Source: JBGSWC01 sp041752635
Lineage (GTDB): Bacteria > Planctomycetota > Planctomycetia > Pirellulales > Lacipirellulaceae
Direction of reading: 5' to 3'
Assembly: GCA_041752635.1 (NCBI GenBank)
Contig: JBGSWC010000167.1
Span: 1-31,144 of the forward strand
DNA length: 31,144 nt
Shown piece by piece: positions 15,469 to 23,062 of the stretch. The position numbers and the translations under genes are program-made. Under the pieces are notes generated by a model. It saw only the letters and a program-made list of their open reading frames with translations. It was not told the origin of the DNA and did not search any database. Positions within the stretch are counted from its first letter, which is position 1, and every line of letters begins with the position of its first letter.

Positions 15469-16461
15469 GTGTCAAAGCGAACTGCAACGATCGGTTGGTG
15501 CGGCGCATTGTCGCTGGTGATTCTGCGCGTCGCGCTCGGCTGGCACTTCTATAGCGAAGGGGTCAAGAAACTCGACGGCAAGTTCTCGGCCGCCGGATTC
15601 TTGAGTACGGCGAACGGCCCTCTCAGCGCTTATTTCCGTTCGTATGTGCCGACGCCACACAATTGGGAAACGGCGATCAAAACACCCGGCGACGCCGGCA
15701 AAACCGAAAAAGGGGCTGACGATGCGTTCATGCCCAATGAGCCCTACGCCACTTGGGGCAATCAGATTGTGACCGACTGGCGTGATTCGCTCGGCGTAGC
15801 GCTCGTGGAACTCGATGCTTCGGAAGCACAAGCGGCAAAAGCCTCACAGATTCTGAATGAAGAAATCAAAGCGCTCGGCACCTATCTCGAAAATACCAAG
15901 GTCGACATCGCCAACTACCAGCACCAACTAACTCGGCTCGCAAAAATGGAAGAGTCCGACGCCCGAGGCGAATTGCCTTACCTCGACGAGCGAGTCGCCG
16001 CCAAGTCGGCCGAACTGCGGGGCGAACCATTAAAGTGGGTTGCCGCCGTGCGGGGGCAGGAACTCGCGATGATCGATCGGCTTTCCGAAATACTCGTCAA
16101 TGAGAATCAGTCGCAGTTGAGCACCGAAGCCGAATTGTATGAGGTTTATGCTCCGCGAGGCATGTTACCGACAGTCAATTTCGCGGTCACTTGCCTCACT
16201 ATCGGCGCGGGAGCGATGCTGATGCTGGGCCTTGGCACCCCGGTCGCGGCATTGGCCGCCGCGATATTTTTGCTCTCGATTATGTCAATGCAGCCTCCCT
16301 GGGATCCGGCGGTGGCCGACTCGGCAAAAATTTATTTTGGCTATCAATTGGTCGAAGTGGCCGCTTTGCTCGTAACAATGGTACTCGGCACCGGCCGCTG
16401 GCTGGGCCTCGATGGAGTATTTAATTATTTCGTCTTTCATCGAGTCAATCGAGGCAAGTAG
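15469..16461 (+). CDS. DoxX-like membrane protein with a large extracytoplasmic insert
   Basis: A 330-residue membrane protein. The N-terminal helix (SLVILRVALGWHFYSEGVKKL) and the C-terminal cluster of helices (FAVTCLTIGAGAMLMLGLGT, AAIFLLSIMSMQPP, LVEVAALLVTMVLGTGRWLG) look like the DoxX family. Between them are about 200 residues of soluble sequence, much of it helical and coiled-coil-like (ASQILNEEIKALGTYLENTK, ANYQHQLTRLAKMEESDARG). I chose GTG 15469 because GAGG ends 7 bases upstream and the open frame back to 15310 has no membrane or domain character. DoxX proteins are linked to quinone or thiosulfate redox work, but the role here is unknown. The partner Gfo/Idh/MocA gene follows 131 bp later. 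Confidence 0.86.
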   Translation: MSKRTATIGWCGALSLVILRVALGWHFYSEGVKKLDGKFSAAGFLSTANGPLSAYFRSYVPTPHNWETAIKTPGDAGKTEKGADDAFMPNEPYATWGNQIVTDWRDSLGVALVELDASEAQAAKASQILNEEIKALGTYLENTKVDIANYQHQLTRLAKMEESDARGELPYLDERVAAKSAELRGEPLKWVAAVRGQELAMIDRLSEILVNENQSQLSTEAELYEVYAPRGMLPTVNFAVTCLTIGAGAMLMLGLGTPVAALAAAIFLLSIMSMQPPWDPAVADSAKIYFGYQLVEVAALLVTMVLGTGRWLGLDGVFNYFVFHRVNRGK

Positions 16462-16470
16462 TTTCAGTTC

Positions 16471-16553
16471 AATAGCCGATGAGCTACGTCTCTTCGCTGA
16501 ACAAGAATGATACCCGCATGAATCTGCGACGAGCGTAGCTCGTCGGCTATGAC
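16471..16553. repeat. TAGCCGA inverted doublet
   Basis: The left copy TAGCCGATGAGCTACGTC (16473-16490) faces the right copy CGACGAGC, GTA, GCTCGTCGGCTA (16528-16550). The right copy alone is a perfect 8-bp hairpin, and the two also pair with each other. The outermost TAGCC on both sides parallels the outermost GTAGCC of the 7941 family. It fills the gap between the DoxX-like and Gfo/Idh/MocA genes. Confidence 0.75.
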
Positions 16554-16592
16554 AAATTTGTAACCTCCACAATCCAACCCCCACACGAAGCT

Positions 16593-18389
16593 ATGAACTT
16601 GACCGACGAACAAAAGAAAATCGGCAAGGAGAATTACCAGGAAGTCATCGGCACCACCCGGCGTGACTTTCTCAAGGAACTTACCGTTGGCGGATTGGTC
16701 ACGGGCGCGGGGCTCGGAGCCGCCTATTTTGGCTACCAAAAAGCCATCGGTGGCGACCGGCTGCGGGTCGGGTTCATTGGCACCGGCGACGAGGGCAACG
16801 TGCTCATCGGGGCCCTCAATCCCGACTTCATCGAAGTCAAGGCAATTAGCGACATTCGCCCGTCGAGCATCCATCGGGCTTTCCATGGCGATTGGTCGAG
16901 TCCCGGCACACTCGCGGCGCGCCCGGGACTGATGAAGGTCTACGGCTGGGAGACCGAAAGCCAAGCTCGTGAGAATGTGAAAGTCTACGACAAGAGCTAT
17001 CAAGACTTGCTCGATGACGACGAAATTGAAGCGGTCATCATCGCTACGCCGCTGTGGATGCACCACCAAATGGCGATCGATGCCATGCGCGCCGGCAAGC
17101 ATGTGCTGACCGAGAAGCTGATGGCTCACAACGTCGCTCAGTGCAAAGAGATGGCCCGGGTCGCGACGGAAACGGGTTTGCTGCTCGCGACCGGTCACCA
17201 ACGTCACTACAGCGTGCTGTACGACAATGCGGTCGACACCATCAAGCGCGACCTCATCGGCGACATCCACCACATTCGCGCCCAATGGCATCGCGGTAAC
17301 CTGCCCGGTAACGACAGTTGGCAACCACCGCTGCCGGAGCCTCTCGCAGGTTATGAAGCATTCGATGAGGCGATTAGGTCGGCTGAGCGCGCCAAAGACA
17401 ACGCGGCGAAGAATAAGCTGGTCGATGAGCACGAGCTAATGTATAAGCTGCGCGCAGCACGTTATTCACTAAAAAAGGCATCGGGCACTGATGCACAAAA
17501 GCAAGCAGAACTAGAGAATTTGTACGCGGCACTTCTCAACGACTCGAACATCGACGCGGCCTCGTACGGCTACCAAGACCGCACGCTAGATAGTGGCTAC
17601 AACTGCACACCGCTCGAAGAACTGATTCGCTGGCGACTTTGGAATCGCACCGGCGGTGGCTTGATGGCCGAACTCGGTAGCCATCAACTCGACGCCAGCG
17701 GCATCTTTATTGCCTCGCAATTCGAAGGTAACCAGAAGGTCAACCCGCTCAGCGTGAACGGCGTTGGCGTGCGTTCGCTGTTCCCCGCCGACCGCGATGT
17801 CGACGACCACGTCCACTGCATGTTCGAGTATCCCGGCAAAGGCTACTTCGAGAACAATGACCCCAAGACGGGCGTTGTGGCTGATCCTAACAAAAAGGTC
17901 GTCGTCACCTATTCGTCGATCAATGGCAATGGCTATGGTGGTTATGGCGAAATCGTGCTGGGAACCAAGGGTACGCTGATTCTCGAGCGAGAAAGCGAAA
18001 CCTACCTGTTCTCTGACGACGTCAACGCCCGCGTAAAGGTCGACGACAAAAAGCTTGTTGACACTTACGAAACGGGAGGCGGCTACGCGGTCGCCGCTGC
18101 GTCGCCGGTCGTGGGCGATGTGAGCCGTGGCTACACCGAAGAGATTGAGCACTGGGCCTGGTGCATTCGCAACAACAAGCCAGCCGAGACGCTCCACTGT
18201 CACCCCAAGGTCGCCTTGGCCGATGCCGTGATCGCGCTCACGAGCAACATCGCGATGGCGAAACAAGAGCGGATCGAGTTCGATCCCGAGTGGTTCGACC
18301 CGACGAAAGATGCGACCCCCGAGGGCATTACGCCAAAGGCGGCGAGCCAGTTAAAACGATCGGACCGTGCCGGCGGGCCGGTGGCCTAG
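16593..18389 (+). CDS. Gfo/Idh/MocA family oxidoreductase with Tat signal
   Basis: A 598-residue NAD(P)-dependent sugar-type dehydrogenase, probably exported. A twin-arginine signal is visible at residues 22-27 (TRRDFL), followed by a hydrophobic stretch (LTVGGLVTGAGLGAAYFG). The Rossmann loop is GFIGTGDEG (G63, G65, G68). The usual EKP is EKL (E174, K175) in LTEKLMAHN, and the active-site GSHQLD holds H364 and D367. It is well above the usual ~350-450 residues because of an N-terminal extension and a charged insert at about residues 264-322 (ERAKDNAAKNKLVDEHELMY, KKASGTDAQKQAELENLYAA) that looks like a coiled coil. Substrate unknown. A REP-like doublet starts 7 bases after the stop. Confidence 0.95.
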   Translation: MNLTDEQKKIGKENYQEVIGTTRRDFLKELTVGGLVTGAGLGAAYFGYQKAIGGDRLRVGFIGTGDEGNVLIGALNPDFIEVKAISDIRPSSIHRAFHGDWSSPGTLAARPGLMKVYGWETESQARENVKVYDKSYQDLLDDDEIEAVIIATPLWMHHQMAIDAMRAGKHVLTEKLMAHNVAQCKEMARVATETGLLLATGHQRHYSVLYDNAVDTIKRDLIGDIHHIRAQWHRGNLPGNDSWQPPLPEPLAGYEAFDEAIRSAERAKDNAAKNKLVDEHELMYKLRAARYSLKKASGTDAQKQAELENLYAALLNDSNIDAASYGYQDRTLDSGYNCTPLEELIRWRLWNRTGGGLMAELGSHQLDASGIFIASQFEGNQKVNPLSVNGVGVRSLFPADRDVDDHVHCMFEYPGKGYFENNDPKTGVVADPNKKVVVTYSSINGNGYGGYGEIVLGTKGTLILERESETYLFSDDVNARVKVDDKKLVDTYETGGGYAVAAASPVVGDVSRGYTEEIEHWAWCIRNNKPAETLHCHPKVALADAVIALTSNIAMAKQERIEFDPEWFDPTKDATPEGITPKAASQLKRSDRAGGPVA

Positions 18390-18395
18390 CGACCA

Positions 18396-18423
18396 AATGT
18401 AGCCACCGTCGCCAGACGGTGGA
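18396..18423 (+). repeat. REP-like element, forward copy E
   Basis: Head AATGTAG (GTAG at 18399-18402), stem CCACCGTC, loop GCCA, stem GACGGTGG, all perfect. It begins 6 bases after the stop of the Gfo/Idh/MocA gene. Confidence 0.9.
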
Positions 18424-18452
18424 TGCGGATTGTTAGAATTTACCCTCCGAGG

Positions 18453-18482
18453 TTCCACGCTCCTGGCGAGCGGGGCTACATT
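18453..18482 (-). repeat. REP-like element, reverse copy F with altered stem
   Basis: On the minus strand the head AATGTAG and loop GCCA are kept, but the stem is CCCCGCTC with GGAGCGTGG, which differs from the family stem on both sides while still pairing at 7 of 8 positions. It faces copy E, forming an inverted doublet of about 87 bp between convergent genes. The rest of 18483-18568 shows no gene. Confidence 0.75.
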
Positions 18483-18568
18483 CAATCTCCCCAAAGCGAC
18501 GCGAAGAATTAGTATCTCGCAGCGGAACGCAACATTCCGGCTAGCGGCACAGTTTCGGCCTAAAACAT

Positions 18569-18802
18569 TCAGTACTCGCCGTCGAAACCAAGTTCGTTGT
18601 CGAGTTCTTGCAAGAACGCAGCGATTGGTCTGACTTGGCCCGTGTCGAGCGAGTCGAGCCCTTCTCGAATCGCTTGCACTTCCCGAAGTCGATCGCGCCA
18701 CAACGCTAAAGCAAGCTCGGGGGAAATTTTTGTACCAGCAGAGACTTTGTCGTCGACAAACTTTGCGAAGTTCTCGAGCGTGTCATTAGCTGTTGAAGAC
18801 AT
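18569..18802 (-). CDS. Small acidic protein, antitoxin-like, no toxin partner
   Basis: A 77-residue protein starting at ATG 18802 with AAGAGG seven bases upstream, a good ribosome site. The C-terminal half (LREVQAIREGLDSLDTGQVR, PIAAFLQELDNELGF) resembles the toxin-binding tail of type II antitoxins, where a short helix is followed by an R-P-hydrophobic segment. The N-terminal part is acidic and does not show a clear DNA-binding motif. No RelE/ParE-type toxin lies on either side: downstream is a REP-like doublet, and upstream by 50 bp is the DUF1598 gene on the same strand. It may be an orphan antitoxin or an unrelated small regulator. Confidence 0.6.
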   Translation of the reverse strand: MSSTANDTLENFAKFVDDKVSAGTKISPELALALWRDRLREVQAIREGLDSLDTGQVRPIAAFLQELDNELGFDGEY

Positions 18803-18852
18803 ATCAAAACCTCTTCTCGCGACATAATCGCGACTAATTCTGCATGTGATCG

Positions 18853-20202
18853 CTAACCGGCATCCCACCACCAAGCCTGTTCGCTGGCGGTGGCCGATCC
18901 TTTGCCGAGGGCCGGCAGGTTGGCCGTTTCTTGCTTGGCGATGGCCGAGCCCGGATCGATTTGCACTCCACCCGAGGCGCTGATGATCCAGTTGCCCCCC
19001 TTCTTGATGAAGCTGGCTTTCGAGGCCACCCGCGTTGGCGCGTTGAATTCTTCGATTTCTTCTTTGCCGGTCAGGTAAGGCATTTCGAGTCCCACCTTGT
19101 CGGCCATCCCTTGCTGCTCGATGAGCGTGGTCACAACAGCCAAGTCCATCACGTTGCGAAGCTGGCAAAAGGTCGAATCGGCCAGGGCGAGCGATTCGAA
19201 ATTCTCAGTAAACTTGTCGGCCCACTTCTGGGCCGTGCCACCCGATTTGCCCGTTTGTGTGCGGGTGCCGTCTTCAGCGACGTAGTCGTCTTCGGTCATG
19301 CATTTCACCCCCTGCCCTTTCAGTTGCCAAGCGAGGCCTTGCTCGTCGCGGACAATGGCTTCGTAGTTGGGAGCCATCCACCAGCGAGGCAACAGGTTCT
19401 CGGCGCCACGTGCACCGACCATCTGTAAGAAGCTCGGCATTCCAGGTACGGGGGCCTTTTCAAAGTTCATCGCGATCCGCTTCATGCGAAAGTCGGCCGC
19501 GACAATCGTGCGGGCAAAGTGCGATGTTGCGGGGATGCCCGTGACGGTGATCGTTTGGTAACCGAGTGCTTGTTCGATTTGCCGAGCGGCCGCCTGGGGG
19601 CCGGCGTTCGCGTTGAGGCGTCCGCTAATCTGCTGAACGCGTTGCAGTCCTTCGGCCGTGGGGTCGATGCTGCACGTCATGCCGCGACCGAGATTCTCGC
19701 GAGCGGCTCGCAGGGCGACCATAAAGTCGTCGAGCATTAGCACAGCTTCGCCCGATTTTTCGCCGACGAGGTTGCTGTATTTGTCGATCTTCCAAGGTTC
19801 GGCCCGACCGGCGAGCACAATGTCGCCACGCTCGGGGTAGACGAGCACATACTCGACGCGAGTGAGCCCAGCCATGTACTTCACTTCGTCGGGCACTGGG
19901 GTTTGCTCGGCGGCCGCCTTGGCGAGCGCCGCTTCGATGCCACGCAGCGAAACGAATCGTAACTCACTCGCTCGCTTGAGTTCTTGTGGCACAACATGAT
20001 TTCCGCTCTGCCAAGCTTCCATCATCGCCTGTTGGTCGGTCAGTTGAGGGTTGCTCAGCACACCCTCGGCGTCGATGCTCACCCCGCCTACGGCACTGCC
20101 ACGAAAACCGCCGCCAAAGCCTGCCAGGACGACTGTCGTCACCAGCGAAAAAGTCGCACAAAGGGCGACGATAACCAGAACGCGTTTATCGACTCGATAC
20201 AT
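18853..20202 (-). CDS. DUF1598 domain-containing exported protein
   Basis: A 449-residue protein with a signal peptide or anchor near the N-terminus (VLVIVALCATFSLVTTVVLA), then a Gly-rich patch and one long domain. Sequence features such as GVSIDAEGVLSNPQL, EVKYMAGLTRVEYVLVYPER, GDIVLAGRAEPWKID and MTCSIDPTAEGLQRVQQ match my memory of DUF1598, a family largely found in planctomycetes. ATG 20202 (MYRVDKRVLVI) is chosen over the longer frame to 20295 because GGAG lies 8 bases before it and the signal peptide then falls at the start. Function unknown. It diverges from the sigma54 activator gene across 330 bp and is followed by the antitoxin-like ORF. Confidence 0.9.
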   Translation of the reverse strand: MYRVDKRVLVIVALCATFSLVTTVVLAGFGGGFRGSAVGGVSIDAEGVLSNPQLTDQQAMMEAWQSGNHVVPQELKRASELRFVSLRGIEAALAKAAAEQTPVPDEVKYMAGLTRVEYVLVYPERGDIVLAGRAEPWKIDKYSNLVGEKSGEAVLMLDDFMVALRAARENLGRGMTCSIDPTAEGLQRVQQISGRLNANAGPQAAARQIEQALGYQTITVTGIPATSHFARTIVAADFRMKRIAMNFEKAPVPGMPSFLQMVGARGAENLLPRWWMAPNYEAIVRDEQGLAWQLKGQGVKCMTEDDYVAEDGTRTQTGKSGGTAQKWADKFTENFESLALADSTFCQLRNVMDLAVVTTLIEQQGMADKVGLEMPYLTGKEEIEEFNAPTRVASKASFIKKGGNWIISASGGVQIDPGSAIAKQETANLPALGKGSATASEQAWWWDAG

Positions 20203-20476
20203 CGAAAAGACTCCAACAAAATCGTGGGGGGCGAGAATAAACCTGTTCCAACATACCTTAACCGGTGACTGTTGGGCGAGGTCAGATAGACTCATTAATT
20301 AGCCGCAACCAACTCGACTGTTCGTCGGGCGCAGTCGCTTCTATTGCAGAATAGTCGAGAATCGCCGGGGCAGCAAACCAATTCGCGGCCCGAATGATCA
20401 TTTCAACCGGTACCCACAACGGCGATAAGTCCCGAACCAGCGGGGAGTTTGGTCTCCACGAAGGGGCGCGACTCGA

Positions 20477-20482
20477 TATACT
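20477..20482 (+). promoter_or_regulatory. Possible -10 element upstream of the sigma54 activator gene
   Basis: TATACT occurs 50 bases before the ATG at 20533 in the divergent gap 20203-20532. No -35 box at proper distance is convincing, so this is a weak call. Nothing else is recognised in this 330-bp gap. Confidence 0.25.
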
Positions 20483-20532
20483 AAAACAGTGACATTCCTG
20501 CTCCTCCGACGCCCCCCGAGCGCCGCTCGCTG

Positions 20533-22575
20533 ATGGAAATGACGGCTTACCTAGTGATTCGCGAAGGCTCGAAATGGACCGACGTGTTCCGTCTGGTCGA
20601 TGGCGAGTCGGTCACCGTGGGGCGCGCGCCGACCAACACCATCACCGTCAAAGACGAGCGGTGCAGCCGTAATCACGCCGAAGTCTTCCTTTCGCAGGGA
20701 CAGTGGACCCTCCGCGACCTCGATAGCCGCAACGGTACGCTGGTCGATGGCCAACGGATATCGGCCGATTACGCCTTGTCGCCGGGCGATATTATCCGCA
20801 TTGGCAATTCGCACCTCGCCTTTGTCGACAATCTCTCCCAGGCATTCCCCGACCCTCAGAGTGTGCTCCGCACTGTGAGGGACGTCGATGTCACCGAGGG
20901 GTTCGAGATTCCTGAAAGCGACGAGGCAGCAAGCGTCCTCGATCCGGTCGAAGGAACGCACATCACCCATCGCCGTGATAACAGCCGCTTCCTGCGTAAA
21001 CCCGAAGCCGACAACGACGAGGCGATTCCCAAGGTGGGCCGCGCCGCCGCCAAGCTTTGTCGTTTGGCGTTCGACTTAGCCAAAGCCACCGATGTGGTGT
21101 CGCTCGCAAGCGTCTGCTTGACCGGTTTATTCGATGTCACGCCAGTCGATGCTGGAGCGTTGTTGCTTCGCAGTCGGGGTCTCGATGGTCGTCGCGACCA
21201 GGAATCGCTTGAGGTGATCGCCGCCCGGAGCGACTCGACGCACGGCTATCATCAGGTATCGCAGTTCTTGTCGGCGACAGTCATGCGCGACGGACAGGCG
21301 GTACTCGCCCGTAACATCATGGACGACAGCCAATTGGGTGCCCGCGATTCGAGCGGCGACATTTTGGCGACAAGCGTCATTTGTGCACCGATCCGTCGCG
21401 ATGGAAAAGTGCTGGGCATGATTCACCTCTACTCGACCGATGCGAATCGCAGCACCGACCCCGACGATCTGGAATTCACCCTGGCGGTGGCCGACACGGT
21501 GGCGGTCGCCCTCGAAAATATCGAGCGTCGCCAACAACTGGCCGAAAATCTTAATCTCGTCCGCGACGAAAACATCGAGTTGCGGCAACAATTGGGTGTA
21601 CAAAGCGAAATCGTTGGTAACAGCGACGCAATGTTGCAGGTCCATCAGCAGATCGCCCGCGCGGCGCCGAGCAAAGCGACGGTCTTGATTCGTGGCGAAA
21701 GTGGCGTCGGTAAGGAATTGGTCGCCCGTGCCGTCCATTTCAGCAGCGATCGGAAAAAGGGGCCATTTGTTTGCCTCAACTGCGCAGCGCTCACCGAAAG
21801 CCTGCTCGAGAGCGAGTTGTTTGGCCACGAGAAAGGAGCTTTTACGGGTGCCACCGATCGCAAAGTCGGCAAGTTCGAGTCGGCGAGCAAAGGGACGCTG
21901 ATGCTCGACGAAATTGGCGAGATGAGCGCTGCGATTCAAGCCAAATTCCTCCGCGTGCTTGAGGGACATGCGTTCGAGCGCGTGGGGGGCAGCCAAGCGA
22001 TCAAGGTCGATGTCCGAGTTATTGCTGCCACCAATCGTGATCTTGAGAAAGAGGTTTCCGAGAATCGTTTTCGTCGCGACCTTTATTTCCGCTTACACGT
22101 GCTCGAAATCATCGTGCCAGCGCTCCGCAAGCGTCCCGACGACATCCCCGAGTTGGCCGAGTTTTTCCTGCAGCGATTCAACGCCGAAACGGGACGCCGG
22201 ATCAAAGGCTACACTCCCCGTGCGATGGAAGAAATGTTGCAATACCGTTGGCCCGGTAATGTGCGTGAAATGAAAAACGTTGTCGAACGGGCCGTGGTCC
22301 TCGCGCGAGGCGAATACATCGACCACGAAGACCTGATTCTCTCGACACTAAAAACAGCCGGCGACACCGAAGCGGGCCCTCACGGGGGGGGCATGAGGAT
22401 CAAGTTTACGCCGACGTCGCTGGCCGACATGGAAAAGCAACACATCATCATGACGCTTCGCTCGACCAATTGGAACAAAAGCAAAACCGCCTCGATTCTG
22501 GGCATCGAACGTTCGACGCTCGATCGAAAGATTGCGCGGTATGAATTGACACAAGAGCGACCGAATGTGGTGTGA
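20533..22575 (+). CDS. FHA-GAF sigma54-dependent transcriptional activator
   Basis: A 680-residue regulator with four domains in order. An FHA domain at about 10-100 (VTVGRAPTNTITV, CSRNHAEV, DLDSRNGTLVDGQ) reads phosphothreonine. A GAF domain spans about 170-330. A sigma54 AAA+ domain at about 355-590 has Walker A GESGVGKE (388-395), the GAFTGA loop that contacts sigma54 (435-440), and Walker B GTLMLDEIGEM. A Fis-type HTH ends the protein (NKSKTASILGIERSTLDRKI). There is no receiver domain, so control should come from a Ser/Thr kinase through FHA and from a GAF ligand. An FHA-NtrC design suits a planctomycete rich in Ser/Thr kinases. A kinase gene lies 6.7 kb downstream, but a link is not shown. 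Confidence 0.97.
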   Translation: MEMTAYLVIREGSKWTDVFRLVDGESVTVGRAPTNTITVKDERCSRNHAEVFLSQGQWTLRDLDSRNGTLVDGQRISADYALSPGDIIRIGNSHLAFVDNLSQAFPDPQSVLRTVRDVDVTEGFEIPESDEAASVLDPVEGTHITHRRDNSRFLRKPEADNDEAIPKVGRAAAKLCRLAFDLAKATDVVSLASVCLTGLFDVTPVDAGALLLRSRGLDGRRDQESLEVIAARSDSTHGYHQVSQFLSATVMRDGQAVLARNIMDDSQLGARDSSGDILATSVICAPIRRDGKVLGMIHLYSTDANRSTDPDDLEFTLAVADTVAVALENIERRQQLAENLNLVRDENIELRQQLGVQSEIVGNSDAMLQVHQQIARAAPSKATVLIRGESGVGKELVARAVHFSSDRKKGPFVCLNCAALTESLLESELFGHEKGAFTGATDRKVGKFESASKGTLMLDEIGEMSAAIQAKFLRVLEGHAFERVGGSQAIKVDVRVIAATNRDLEKEVSENRFRRDLYFRLHVLEIIVPALRKRPDDIPELAEFFLQRFNAETGRRIKGYTPRAMEEMLQYRWPGNVREMKNVVERAVVLARGEYIDHEDLILSTLKTAGDTEAGPHGGGMRIKFTPTSLADMEKQHIIMTLRSTNWNKSKTASILGIERSTLDRKIARYELTQERPNVV

Positions 22576-22650
22576 TGAGCCGTCGTTCGTAGCGCAACTC
22601 GCAAGCTGTTTCGCCCGGTGATTTTGTCGCGCTTCGGAAAACTCGATCGA

Positions 22651-22739
22651 GGTGCAAAAATCTGCGACTTTTGCACTCGCTCGGATTGCCACACACCTTG
22701 TTTCATAGGCCCAAACGCAACGTGCAGGTGCAAAAGTCG
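22651..22739. repeat. Three copies of a GTGCAAAA motif in a gene-free stretch
   Basis: GGTGCAAAAATC (22651-22662, +), AGTGCAAAAGTCG (22677-22665, read on -) and GGTGCAAAAGTCG (22727-22739, +). The first two form an inverted pair (GTGCAAAA/TTTTGCAC, 22652-22676). They lie in the 487-bp gap after the sigma54 activator gene. They could be operator sites or a terminator stem. Confidence 0.55.
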
Positions 22740-22841
22740 GTGAATTTGAGTCAATTAACGTCAATTTCAGGCGCCCACAATTCATCGCATGCCCAGTCGT
22801 CCTGCCTCCGGATGGTCGAAGCTCCTGCCGAGCCCTAACTC

Positions 22842-22860
22842 GCGGCTAAGCCGCAAGCGG
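22842..22860. repeat. GCGGCTAAGCCGC palindrome
   Basis: A near-continuous palindrome (22842-22854) followed by AAGCGG, of the type TTGCGGCTTAGCCGCGAG on the minus strand. I recall this as a common extragenic palindrome in planctomycetes. The rest of 22861-23062 holds only a weak stem, CCCACGCTG with CAACGCGGG (23006-23028), which might end the minus-strand transcript. Confidence 0.5.
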
Positions 22861-23062
22861 CAATTTTTACACCCCCGAATGTAAGCTATCGCGTGGCCAT
22901 TTTCTACAACGATTTTTGGCTGGGGGGGTGCACCGAGCTTACAGGTGATTGACTGTCCCCGGCTGCGATTCTGAAATCCTCAAACACGGGTCGATGAGAG
23001 CCATACCCACGCTGTTGCGCAACGCGGGCATCTTACAGAAACTGCTTTTCCTGTGTATTCCA

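Noticed and set aside
16464..17432. 322-residue minus-strand open frame
   Set aside because: It is antisense to the Gfo/Idh/MocA oxidoreductase gene and shows no domain.
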